NCBI GenBank assembly: GCA_017409915.1
Contig: JAFQRU010000060.1
Span: forward strand, 1 to 15,566
Direction of reading: 5' to 3'
Origin: Clostridia bacterium
GTDB taxonomy: Bacteria; Bacillota; Clostridia; Monoglobales; Monoglobaceae
DNA: 15,566 nucleotides
The position numbers and the translations under genes were made by a program. Under the pieces are notes generated by a model. It did not search any database and was not told the DNA's origin. It saw only the letters and a program-made list of their open reading frames with translations. This document shows positions 1 to 6,614 of the stretch, piece by piece; position 1 is the stretch's first letter; each line of letters starts with the position of its first letter.

Positions 1-428
1 TTAAAGAAATTTATGGTGTACCCTTGACATTTTCCCCTGCTGCGGCAGAGACCCTGAAAGCTCATTTTGAGGATACGGGAAAGTCGCCTTCCGATTATGA
101 CCTTATTTTAACGGGCGATTTGGGCCTTTTGGGTAAAGAAATTATGATAGACTTAATGAATAACGACGGAATTGATATTAAGGATAACTATAACGATTGC
201 GGATGCCTTATTTTCAACGGCAACCGTCAGGACACTCACGCGGGCGGAAGCGGTTGCGGTTGCGGAGCCGTTACTCTTACGGGATTTATCCTGACCTTAA
301 TGAAAGAGAAAAAACTTAACGATGTTTTGTTTATGGCAACGGGGGCACTGCTTAGTCCCACCTCAACTCTGCAAGGGGAGAGCATCCCCGCAATTGCCCA
401 TGCCATTTCAATAAGCAACCGCAGATAA
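1..428 (+). CDS. spoVAD: Stage V sporulation protein AD, C-terminal part (5' truncated by window edge)
   Basis: The reading frame is open from the first bases (codons from base 3: KEIYGVP...), so this is the last ~141 residues of a longer protein; the family is usually about 340 residues. SpoVAD has a thiolase-like fold, binds dipicolinic acid (DPA), and works with the SpoVA channel to load DPA into the forespore. Visible features are the TGDLG segment, the Cys/Gly-rich stretch DTHAGGSGCGCGA, and the end MATGALLSPTSTLQGESIPAIAHA, which I recognise as the typical SpoVAD C-terminus. The next gene, spoVAE, starts 12 nt downstream, the usual spoVAC-AD-AE order. An internal TTG at base 24 is not the start, because the frame continues upstream. 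The promoter (sigma-G type in known cases) lies outside the window. Confidence 0.93.
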   Translation, partial: KEIYGVPLTFSPAAAETLKAHFEDTGKSPSDYDLILTGDLGLLGKEIMIDLMNNDGIDIKDNYNDCGCLIFNGNRQDTHAGGSGCGCGAVTLTGFILTLMKEKKLNDVLFMATGALLSPTSTLQGESIPAIAHAISISNRR

Positions 429-440
429 AGGAGAGGAAAT

Positions 441-794
441 ATGGCATATTTAAACGCTTTTTTAGTGGGCGGAGCCTTTTGCGCAATCGCCCAGATTTTA
501 ATTGACAAAACCAAGCTTACCCCTGCACGAATTTTAGTTATTTATGTTATTGCAGGAGCAATTCTAGGCGGGCTTGGTATCTATCAGTATATAGAAAAAA
601 TCGGTGGAGCAGGGGCGACAGTCCCTATCATCGGATTTGGAAACAGCCTTGCCAAGGGAGTTATAAAAGAAATCGACAAGAACGGATTTTTAGGAATTTT
701 CACAGGGGGAATAACCGCCACCGCAGGAGGAATTTGTGCCGCCACAACTTTTGGTCTTTTAATGGCACTTATATTCAAACCAAAGGGTAAATAA
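441..794 (+). CDS. spoVAE: Stage V sporulation protein AE (SpoVAEb type, membrane)
   Basis: A small integral membrane protein of 117 residues, the usual length for SpoVAE/SpoVAEb. It is thought to form part of the DPA channel in the inner forespore membrane. The sequence is almost entirely hydrophobic and Gly/Ala-rich: segments at about residues 1-20, 28-50 and 84-112, with a polar amphipathic stretch (GFGNSLAKGVIKEIDKNGFLG) between the last two that is characteristic of the SpoVAC/SpoVAE family. The ATG is preceded by AAAGGAG at 427-433, which overlaps the spoVAD stop codon. The gene is co-transcribed with spoVAD, and its stop codon lies within the foot of the terminator hairpin, so the spoVA operon ends here. 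It could be labelled SpoVAC-like by a coarse search, but its place after spoVAD favours AE. Confidence 0.9.
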   Translation: MAYLNAFLVGGAFCAIAQILIDKTKLTPARILVIYVIAGAILGGLGIYQYIEKIGGAGATVPIIGFGNSLAKGVIKEIDKNGFLGIFTGGITATAGGICAATTFGLLMALIFKPKGK

Positions 795-834
795 ATAAAA
801 GCCTTGAAACACTTTTGTTTCAAGGCTTTTATTT
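793..834 (+). terminator. Intrinsic terminator of the spoVA operon
   Basis: A perfect 18-bp inverted repeat, 793-810 paired with 817-834, with a 6-nt loop. The inner GC-rich part is GCCTTGAAAC/GTTTCAAGGC and the outer part is A/T. It overlaps the last two bases of the spoVAE stop codon. The A-rich left and T-rich right arms would let it work in both directions. It separates spoVA from the feo operon. Confidence 0.9.
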
Positions 835-862
835 TAACCAAACGCAAAATTTGTCATATAAT
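834..862 (+). promoter_or_regulatory. Predicted sigma-A promoter of feoAB
   Basis: A perfect -10 TATAAT at 857-862 lies 17 nt after a weak -35 TTAACC at 834-839 (4 of 6 consensus bases). The predicted start site is near 869, giving a leader of about 25 nt before feoA. The -35 begins on the last base of the preceding terminator stem. No experimental evidence; prediction from motif and spacing only. Confidence 0.6.
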
Positions 863-867
863 AACAA
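851..867 (+). promoter_or_regulatory. Candidate metal-regulator operator (imperfect dyad over the feoAB -10)
   Basis: TTGTcATataATaACAA is a 17-bp imperfect palindrome: six of eight base pairs are symmetric about 859. It covers the -10 box of the feo promoter, where a repressor would block RNA polymerase. Ferrous uptake genes are normally under Fur or a DtxR/IdeR-type repressor, but the site does not match the classical Fur GATAATGATAATCATTATC pattern well, so I do not assign it to a regulator. A/T-rich sequence can form such dyads by chance. Confidence 0.35.
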
Positions 868-893
868 CAGAAAGTATTAAGGAGTTAAATATT

Positions 894-1145
894 ATGACAG
901 ATATCATTCCAATTTCATCTCTTCGCATCGGAGAAAGCGGAGTTGTTAAAGTTCTTTTTGCAGAGGAGAATATAAAAAGGCGACTTTTAGACATTGGCTT
1001 AATCGAAGGGACAAAGATTTCCTGTGTTTTAAAGAGTCCGTCGGGAGACCCTCTTGCCTATCTCATCAGGGGTGCAGTTATTGCTCTTAGGAAAGAGGAC
1101 ACCGCAAACATTCTTGTTGATACCAAGGAGGGCTTATGGGACTGA
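894..1145 (+). CDS. feoA: FeoA, ferrous iron transport accessory protein
   Basis: A small cytosolic SH3-like protein of 83 residues, normal for FeoA. It is thought to interact with FeoB and support Fe(II) uptake. The family pattern is clear: an opening LRIGESGVV, then ENIKRRLLDIGLIEGTKI, then DPLAYLIRGAVIALRKEDTANI. The ATG at 894 is chosen because AAGGAG lies at 879-884, nine nt upstream. The frame is open further upstream to a TTG at 804, but that codon lies inside the spoVA terminator hairpin and before the predicted promoter, and the extra 30 residues match nothing in FeoA. The last 10 nt overlap feoB, which indicates translational coupling. Confidence 0.93.
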   Translation: MTDIIPISSLRIGESGVVKVLFAEENIKRRLLDIGLIEGTKISCVLKSPSGDPLAYLIRGAVIALRKEDTANILVDTKEGLWD

Positions 1146-3214
1146 CAATAGCATCTACGGGACTTCATACGCTCTCGGGAGAGCTGGAAATCTTAAAATC
1201 CTCTCCCTCTGACAAAATAATTGCTCTGGCAGGGAACCCGAATGTGGGTAAAAGCACGGTTTTTAATGCCTTAACAGGACTTCATCAGCATACGGGAAAC
1301 TGGGCAGGAAAAACCGTTGAAACCGCTCAGGGAACTTATATTTACAAAGAGACAAATTACATTTTAGTCGACATCCCGGGGACATATTCTCTTAAAGCTC
1401 GCTCAAAAGAAGAAGAAATTGCCCGTGATTTTATAAAAAGCAATTCCTTTGATGCAGTCGTTGTGGTCTGCGACGGCACCTGCCTGGAAAGAAATCTTAA
1501 TTTAGTTATTCAAACTCTTGAAATAACCGACAGGGTTGTCCTTTGCGTCAATTTAATGGATGAGGCAAAGCGCAAGGGAATTTCCATAAACCTTAGTAAA
1601 ATTTCCAAAAGACTGGGCATCCCCGCCATTGGAGTTTGCGCCAAAAACAAAAAGGGTTTTTCCGCTTTAATAAGCGCTGTTTCAAAGGTTTCTAAAATCG
1701 GCAACCCTGAGCCTTACAAAATGACATATCCCGAAAAAATTGAAACCGCCCTTTCGTTTTTGGAGAAAGAATATGTCCTTCGCCATATTGCTTTATCCTA
1801 TCTTGAAGGAGAAGCCGTCCCCCAAAAGGAAAGTGAAAAAGACGCACTTAGGGAGGCTCTTTCTTATCTTGAAGGGGAAGGAATTACGCAGGATAAAATC
1901 TCCGATATTCTCGCATCTTCCATTGTTCTTCGCTGTGAAGAAATATGTCTTGATGCGGTGTCCTTTGAAAATCCTGACTATCGGGGGTTTGACCGAAAAA
2001 TTGACAAAATTCTTACCAATAAGTTTTTAGGATACCCCATTATGCTCCTTCTCCTTGCCTTTATTTTCTGGCTCACGGTAACAGGGGCAAACTACCCTTC
2101 GGCCCTCCTCTCTTCCTTTCTTATGGGGTTCGAGGATGACCTTATAAATATCCTAAATCTTATAAACACCCCGGAAATAATTTCGGATATGCTTGTTTTA
2201 GGAGTTTACCGCTGTTTAGCCTGGGTTGTGTCGGTTATGCTTCCCCCGATGGCAATCTTCTTCCCCCTCTTTACCCTCTTAGAAGACCTTGGTTTTCTCC
2301 CGAGGGTTGCCTTTAACCTTGACCACATATTTAAAAAATGCAAAACCTGCGGAAAACAGGCTCTTACTATGTGTATGGGACTTGGGTGCAATGCGGCTGG
2401 GGTTGTGGGGTGCAGAATTATCGACTCCCCAAGGGAGAGGCTTATCGCAATTTTAACCAACGCTCTCGTTCCCTGTAACGGGCGGTTTCCAACAATAATT
2501 ACGGTTATGACCATATTCTTTGCAGGGAGCTTTTTAGGCGGTTTTTCCTCAGTTTTCTCGGCTCTTTTTCTCACACTGGTAATTGCCCTTGGAATTTCCC
2601 TTACCTTCTTTTTGTCCTGGCTTTTGTCAAAAACACTGCTAAAAGGAACGCCCTCTGTTTTCTGTATGGAGCTTCCGCCCTACCGAAAGCCTCTTATAAT
2701 GAAAACCCTGGTCCGCTCACTCCTTGACAGAACTCTTTTCGTTTTAGGCAGAGCCGCCGCCGTTGCCGCACCTGCGGGACTTTTAATCTTCCTTATGGCA
2801 AATTTTAAAGTCGGGGGCGAAACACTCCTCTTTCACCTTTCTTCATTCTTAGACCCCTTGGGGCGTCTTATGGGGCTTGACGGATGTTTGCTTCTTGCCT
2901 TTATTCTTGGCTTTCCTGCCAATGAGATTGTTCTGCCCATCGCCATTATGGCGTATATGTCGGGGGGAGTTTTAACAGAAATAACCGATATGGTCTTTTT
3001 AAAGGATTTGCTCCTTGCAAACGGCTGGACACCCATTACGGCAATCTGCACCGTAATTTTCTCCGTGGCGCATTTCCCTTGCTCCACCACCTGCCTTACC
3101 ATATATAAAGAAACAAAAAGCATAAAATGGACCGCTCTTGCCATTTTTCTCCCCACTATTTTGGGTATGGTTTTATGCATTTTAGTCAATTTAATAGGAA
3201 ATCTTTTCATATAA
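1136..3214 (+). CDS. feoB: FeoB, ferrous iron permease with GTPase domain
   Basis: The main Fe(II) importer in the cytoplasmic membrane; 692 residues, slightly short of some homologues but complete. The N-terminal G domain shows G1 GNPNVGKS (33-40), G3 DIPG (79-82) and G4 NLMD (139-142). A helical linker (~210-275) precedes the membrane domain, which begins near residue 297 and has about eight hydrophobic segments. Membrane-domain hallmarks are CKTC (402-405), the first gate segment with C418 and LVPCNGRFP (C447), the second gate GFPANE (592-597), and HFPCSTTC (646-653) near the end. The start ATG lies within feoA, preceded by AAGGAGG at 1125-1131. The linker carries an internal near-repeat (LSYLEGE twice, 22 codons apart). 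No feoC is seen downstream; a terminator follows at once. Confidence 0.97.
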   Translation: MGLTIASTGLHTLSGELEILKSSPSDKIIALAGNPNVGKSTVFNALTGLHQHTGNWAGKTVETAQGTYIYKETNYILVDIPGTYSLKARSKEEEIARDFIKSNSFDAVVVVCDGTCLERNLNLVIQTLEITDRVVLCVNLMDEAKRKGISINLSKISKRLGIPAIGVCAKNKKGFSALISAVSKVSKIGNPEPYKMTYPEKIETALSFLEKEYVLRHIALSYLEGEAVPQKESEKDALREALSYLEGEGITQDKISDILASSIVLRCEEICLDAVSFENPDYRGFDRKIDKILTNKFLGYPIMLLLLAFIFWLTVTGANYPSALLSSFLMGFEDDLINILNLINTPEIISDMLVLGVYRCLAWVVSVMLPPMAIFFPLFTLLEDLGFLPRVAFNLDHIFKKCKTCGKQALTMCMGLGCNAAGVVGCRIIDSPRERLIAILTNALVPCNGRFPTIITVMTIFFAGSFLGGFSSVFSALFLTLVIALGISLTFFLSWLLSKTLLKGTPSVFCMELPPYRKPLIMKTLVRSLLDRTLFVLGRAAAVAAPAGLLIFLMANFKVGGETLLFHLSSFLDPLGRLMGLDGCLLLAFILGFPANEIVLPIAIMAYMSGGVLTEITDMVFLKDLLLANGWTPITAICTVIFSVAHFPCSTTCLTIYKETKSIKWTALAIFLPTILGMVLCILVNLIGNLFI

Positions 3215-3219
3215 TTTTT

Positions 3220-3247
3220 AAAAACCGCAAAAAACTGCGGTTTTTTT
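3220..3247 (+). terminator. Intrinsic terminator of feoAB
   Basis: A 10-bp stem, 3220-3229 with 3236-3245 (core CCGCA/TGCGG extended by A/T pairs), a 6-nt A-rich loop and a run of seven T ending at 3247. It begins 6 nt after the feoB stop codon and ends 11 nt before the -35 of the his promoter. Confidence 0.9.
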
Positions 3248-3258
3248 ATTAAAACCTA

Positions 3259-3287
3259 TTGACTTTATCGCTTTACTATGCTAAAAT
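3259..3287 (+). promoter_or_regulatory. Predicted sigma-A promoter of the histidine operon
   Basis: -35 TTGACT at 3259-3264 (5 of 6) and -10 TAAAAT at 3282-3287 (5 of 6), separated by exactly 17 nt. The expected transcription start is near 3294, leaving a leader of only about 29 nt before the first ATG. This is too short for a T-box or a leader-peptide attenuator, so control is more likely at initiation. Confidence 0.8.
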
Positions 3288-3300
3288 GATAAAGTACTTT
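3262..3300 (+). promoter_or_regulatory. Candidate HisR (YerC/TrpR-family) operator overlapping the his promoter
   Basis: ACTTTATC at 3262-3269 and its exact complement GATAAAGT at 3288-3295 form an 8-bp inverted repeat with an 18-nt spacer. Inside it TTTA (3272-3275) and TAAA (3282-3285) are symmetric about the same centre. The pattern reads as CTTTA-N3-CTTTA-N6-TAAAA-N3-TAAAG: two half-sites on each side, 8 bp apart. AAAGTACTTT at 3291-3300 is a further perfect 10-bp palindrome sharing one half-site. The whole covers the -35, spacer, -10 and predicted start. E. coli TrpR is known to bind tandem half-sites about 8 bp apart, and the first gene of this operon encodes a TrpR-family protein, so I infer an autoregulatory operator. 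Confidence 0.55.
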
Positions 3301-3322
3301 TTCTAAAAAGGAGATTGTTTTT

Positions 3323-3616
3323 ATGACAAAGCTTAAAAATCCGGCCACGGACAAATTCTTTGAGGCAATACTGAGCCTTAAAAATATAGATGAATGTTAC
3401 AGCTTTTTTGAGGATGTCTGCACCATCAAAGAGCTTATGGATGTTTCCCAGCGCCTTGAAGTTGCCATTATGCTTAATGATGGTAAGAGCTATCAGGAGA
3501 TTTCCAAAACGACAGGGGCAAGCACAGCCACAATAAGCCGTGTTAATAAATGCTTGAACTACGGACCGGGCGGATATAAAACCGTTCTTGACAATCTTAC
3601 GGGGGAGGGAAAATAA
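3323..3616 (+). CDS. hisR: TrpR-family regulator, YerC/HisR type
   Basis: A 97-residue protein of the TrpR-like YerC/YecD family. The pattern is clear: TDKFFEAILSLKN...ECYSFFEDVCTIKELMDVSQRLEVAIMLNDGKSY (residues 10-57), then a helix-turn-helix at about 56-76 (QEISKTTGASTATISRVNKC), then the family signature NYGPGGY (79-85). Comparative work on Gram-positive bacteria has proposed that proteins of this family found with his genes repress histidine biosynthesis (named HisR); I rely on memory for that. Being the first gene of this operon, directly behind a dyad operator, fits that role, with histidine or a related compound as the likely co-repressor (inference). The ATG has AAAAAGGAG at 3305-3313. 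The stop codon is immediately followed by the hisZ ATG. Confidence 0.85.
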   Translation: MTKLKNPATDKFFEAILSLKNIDECYSFFEDVCTIKELMDVSQRLEVAIMLNDGKSYQEISKTTGASTATISRVNKCLNYGPGGYKTVLDNLTGEGK

Positions 3617-4720
3617 ATGAATACAGATGCTTTGGTTTTGAAAAATGACGAGAAAGCAATTTTTACTTTGCGCTCCCTTTACGAAAAATACGGATACTCC
3701 CAGTTTAAGATGAGTAAGTTTGAGGAATATGACCTTTATGTCCGCAACAAAGACTTTCTGGTTTCAGATAACATAATAACCTTTACGGACACAACGGGAA
3801 AGCTTATGGCACTCAAACCTGATGTTACCCTTTCCATTATCAAAAACGGGGATGACTCTTCCTCTCTGCAAAAGGTTTATTACAACGAGAATGTTTACAG
3901 AGTTTCAAAAGGCTCTTACTCCTTTAAAGAAATTATGCAGGTCGGTCTTGAATGTATCGGCGAGGTTGATACTTACTGCATTTTAGAGGTGTTATCTCTT
4001 GCGGCAAAGAGCCTTGAATGTATCTCTCCTGATTTTGCATTAGATATCTCACACCTTGGAATAATCTCTGCTGTTATGGACAGCCTTGACATTTCTTCTT
4101 CCGAAAGAAGTGCTCTTTTGAAGTGCATCGGGGAGAAAAACGCATCAGGCATAACAGAAATCTGCGGTAGCGCAGGGGAAAACCTTAAAAAGCTCGTTTT
4201 AACTTATGGTGATTTAGATAAAGTAAGCAAAGTTCTTGACGAGATTTTTGGAAACGAAAAGCCTGAGGCAGTTACCGAACTTATTTCCGTTGTTTCTGCA
4301 CTCTCCGAAAAAGGCTTTAAGGATAAAGTCAGAGTTGATTTTTCAGTTTTAAACGATATGAATTATTATAACGGTTTCGTTTTTAAAGGCTTTATAAACG
4401 GAATTCCAAGCGGAATTTTATCTGGCGGTCAATATGACTTCCTTATGAAGAAAATGAAGAGAAATAAAAAGGCAATCGGCTTTGCGGTTTATCTTGATAT
4501 GCTGGAAAGATTTAATGAAAACAGCAAAGATTTTGATATTGACACTATTCTCTTATATGAAGACGGCATTTCCTTATCCGTTCTTGACAAGGTGGTTGAC
4601 GCTCTTACCAAAGAGGGAAAAAGCGTTATGGCGGGAAAAACACTTCCGAAAAACCTCAAATTCAGAGAGATTGTAAGAATTAACGAAAAGGGGGAAATGA
4701 CAGTTGAAAACAATGCTTAA
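3617..4720 (+). CDS. hisZ: ATP phosphoribosyltransferase regulatory subunit HisZ
   Basis: A histidyl-tRNA-synthetase-like protein of 367 residues without an anticodon-binding domain. HisZ forms a hetero-octamer with short HisG and is required for ATP phosphoribosyltransferase activity and histidine feedback. HisRS-like landmarks remain: LMALKPDVTLSI (motif 1/2 region), YNENVYRV with FKEIMQVGLECIGEVD (motif 2 region), and MNYYNGFVFKGF...SGILSGGQYDFLMKKM (HisA/HisB-like signatures of class II HisRS). The C-terminus ends soon after IGFAVYLDMLERF with a short alpha/beta tail, as in HisZ and unlike true HisS, which carries a ~90-residue anticodon domain. It starts one base after the hisR stop. The last 17 nt overlap hisG. 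Finding it next to a 210-residue HisG supports HisZ over HisS. Confidence 0.93.
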   Translation: MNTDALVLKNDEKAIFTLRSLYEKYGYSQFKMSKFEEYDLYVRNKDFLVSDNIITFTDTTGKLMALKPDVTLSIIKNGDDSSSLQKVYYNENVYRVSKGSYSFKEIMQVGLECIGEVDTYCILEVLSLAAKSLECISPDFALDISHLGIISAVMDSLDISSSERSALLKCIGEKNASGITEICGSAGENLKKLVLTYGDLDKVSKVLDEIFGNEKPEAVTELISVVSALSEKGFKDKVRVDFSVLNDMNYYNGFVFKGFINGIPSGILSGGQYDFLMKKMKRNKKAIGFAVYLDMLERFNENSKDFDIDTILLYEDGISLSVLDKVVDALTKEGKSVMAGKTLPKNLKFREIVRINEKGEMTVENNA

Positions 4721-5336
4721 TATTGCCCTCCCCAAAGGCAGACTTGGGGAAAAGGTTTATGATATGTTTGAAAAAGCAGGATTCCCCTGCCCCTCTATAA
4801 AAGAAAATAACAGAAAACTTATTTTTGAAAATGAGGAGCTTTCTCTTCGCTATTTCTGGGTTAAGCCCTCGGATGTTGCAATCTATGTAGAGCGTGGCGC
4901 TGCCGACATCGGGGTTGCAGGGAAAGATATTCTCCTTGAATATGAGCCTGACATTTATGAGCTTTTAGACTTAAATCTCGGAAAATGCCGTATGGCAGTT
5001 GCAGGAAAGGCGGACTTTCGCGACAACCCTCAAAGAACTCTCCGCGTTGCAACAAAGTTTACAAATATTGCAAAAAACTATTACGCGTCGCAAGGTCGTG
5101 ACATTGATATTATCCACCTTAACGGCTCAATTGAGATTGCTCCGATTTTAGGGCTTTCCGATGTTATAGTGGATATTGTTGAAACAGGAACAACTCTTAA
5201 AGAAAATAATCTTACCGTTCGGGAAACCATTGTTCCAATCAGCGCAAGACTTATTTCAAACAAAGCAAGCTTTAAATTCAAAAACGCACAGATTGAAGAA
5301 ATCGCAAAAAAGCTGGCAGTTTTAGTGGAGGCATAA
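4704..5336 (+). CDS. hisG: ATP phosphoribosyltransferase, short form catalytic subunit
   Basis: First step of histidine synthesis: ATP + PRPP to phosphoribosyl-ATP. At 210 residues it is the short form, without the C-terminal regulatory ACT-like domain, and so depends on HisZ just upstream. Visible motifs are IALPKGRLGEKVYDMF at the N-terminus, IGVAGKDILLE, the LGKCRMAVAG segment, and the PRPP-binding loop VDIVETGTTLKENNL (E160-L165 in this numbering). The start is a choice: TTG at 4704 has the G-rich AAGGGGG (4688-4694) nine nt upstream, while ATG at 4713 gives MLNIALPKGRL, also a normal HisG start, but sits 18 nt from that site. I take the TTG; the two differ by three residues. Confidence 0.95.
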   Translation: MKTMLNIALPKGRLGEKVYDMFEKAGFPCPSIKENNRKLIFENEELSLRYFWVKPSDVAIYVERGAADIGVAGKDILLEYEPDIYELLDLNLGKCRMAVAGKADFRDNPQRTLRVATKFTNIAKNYYASQGRDIDIIHLNGSIEIAPILGLSDVIVDIVETGTTLKENNLTVRETIVPISARLISNKASFKFKNAQIEEIAKKLAVLVEA

Positions 5337-5337
5337 A

Positions 5338-6612
5338 ATGATTAAGATACTTAAATACGGCGAAGTTAAAAACGAAGAAATTTTCGCAAGAGTTGAGCCA
5401 AAAACCGATGTTTCGGGAATTGTTGCTGACATTATCTATGATGTCCGCAAAAACGGGGACAGTGCTCTTTATAAATACTGCGAAAAGTTTGACGGGGCAA
5501 AGCTTTCTTCCCTTTTAGTTTCAAAAGAAGAAATCGAAGAGGCAATCTCTCTTGTTGAGCCAAAGTTTTTGGAAATTCTCAAAAAAGCAGAGGCAAACAT
5601 CCGCAAATTCCACGAAAAGCAAAAGCGAGACGGCTTTATAATAAAGGAAGAAAACGGCGTTATAATGGGGCAGAAAATTACCCCTGTTGACCGAGCAGGT
5701 CTTTATGTCCCTGGTGGAACGGCGGCATACCCATCCACAGTTTTAATGGACAGCGTTCCTGCAAAAATTGCAGGGGTAGAGGAGCTTGTTATGGTTACCC
5801 CTCCAAACAAAGACGGCAAGATTAACCCCGTTATTTTGGCTGCGGCTTATATCGGAGGAGTTGACAAAATCTTTAAAGTAGGCGGAGCGCAGGCTGTTGC
5901 GGCTCTTGCATACGGAACAGAGTCAATCCCGAAGGTTGATAAAATCGTAGGTCCCGGAAACGCTTTTGTTGCTGAGGCGAAAAAGCAGGTTTTCGGCACT
6001 GTTTCAATTGATATGATTGCAGGGCCAAGCGAAATTTTAATCGTATCTGACGGAAAGTCAAACCCAGCTCACATCGCAGCCGACCTTTTATCTCAGGCGG
6101 AGCACGATAAACTTGCAAGTGCGGTTTTGGTTACTGACTCAATGGACCTTGCCAAGGCAGTTTCAGAGGAAATTGAAAAACAAATTCCACTCCTTAAAAG
6201 AGCGGAAATTGCAAGAGAATCCATTGACGAAAACGGTAAGATAATCGTTGCAGATGATATTATGACGGTTATTGATATTTCAAACGAAATCGCTCCTGAA
6301 CACTTAGAGCTTTGCCTTGACAATCCTTTTGATTATCTTGATAAAATCCGCCACGCAGGGTCAATCTTTATGGGAAGAAACTGCCCTGAGGCTCTGGGGG
6401 ACTATATGGCAGGTCCAAACCACACTCTTCCAACCAGCGGAACGGCGAAATTCTCTTCTCCTCTTTCCGTTGACGATTTTGTTAAGAAAACCCAGTATAC
6501 CTACTACACAAAAGAGGCGCTTTCTGATATTGCAAGAGATGTTGAATTCTTTGCAAACAAAGAGGGGCTTACAGCCCACGCAAAGAGTGCCGTTATACGA
6601 ATTGAGGAATAA
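5338..6612 (+). CDS. hisD: Histidinol dehydrogenase
   Basis: Last two oxidations of the pathway: L-histidinol to L-histidine with two NAD+, zinc-dependent. 424 residues, normal length. The active site is intact: zinc ligands Q253 and H256 (LLSQAEHD), D355 (GDYMAGPNH) and H414 (LTAHAKS), and the catalytic pair E321-H322 (IAPEHLEL). These match E. coli Q259, H262, D360, H419, E326 and H327 with a constant offset of about five. The family segments VPGGTAAYPSTVLM, VGGAQAVAALAYGT and KIVGPGNAFVAEAKK are also present. It starts one base after the hisG stop codon, inside the operon. Confidence 0.98.
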   Translation: MIKILKYGEVKNEEIFARVEPKTDVSGIVADIIYDVRKNGDSALYKYCEKFDGAKLSSLLVSKEEIEEAISLVEPKFLEILKKAEANIRKFHEKQKRDGFIIKEENGVIMGQKITPVDRAGLYVPGGTAAYPSTVLMDSVPAKIAGVEELVMVTPPNKDGKINPVILAAAYIGGVDKIFKVGGAQAVAALAYGTESIPKVDKIVGPGNAFVAEAKKQVFGTVSIDMIAGPSEILIVSDGKSNPAHIAADLLSQAEHDKLASAVLVTDSMDLAKAVSEEIEKQIPLLKRAEIARESIDENGKIIVADDIMTVIDISNEIAPEHLELCLDNPFDYLDKIRHAGSIFMGRNCPEALGDYMAGPNHTLPTSGTAKFSSPLSVDDFVKKTQYTYYTKEALSDIARDVEFFANKEGLTAHAKSAVIRIEE

Positions 6613-6614
6613 AA

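Noticed and set aside
24..26. TTG as start of the first gene
   Set aside because: The frame is open to the window edge and the protein is clearly the C-terminal part of SpoVAD.
804..893. Upstream extension of feoA to a TTG at 804
   Set aside because: The codon lies inside the spoVA terminator and upstream of the predicted promoter; the ATG at 894 has a good ribosome binding site and gives a normal FeoA length.
2206..2574. Antisense open frame of 122 codons opposite feoB (and similar ones opposite hisF, hisIE and aspS)
   Set aside because: Each lies wholly opposite a conserved gene, is low in recognisable protein features and has no ribosome binding site I would trust; best read as a shadow.
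3617..4720. Histidyl-tRNA synthetase (HisS)
   Set aside because: Too short, no anticodon-binding domain, and it sits beside short HisG, so HisZ is the better reading.
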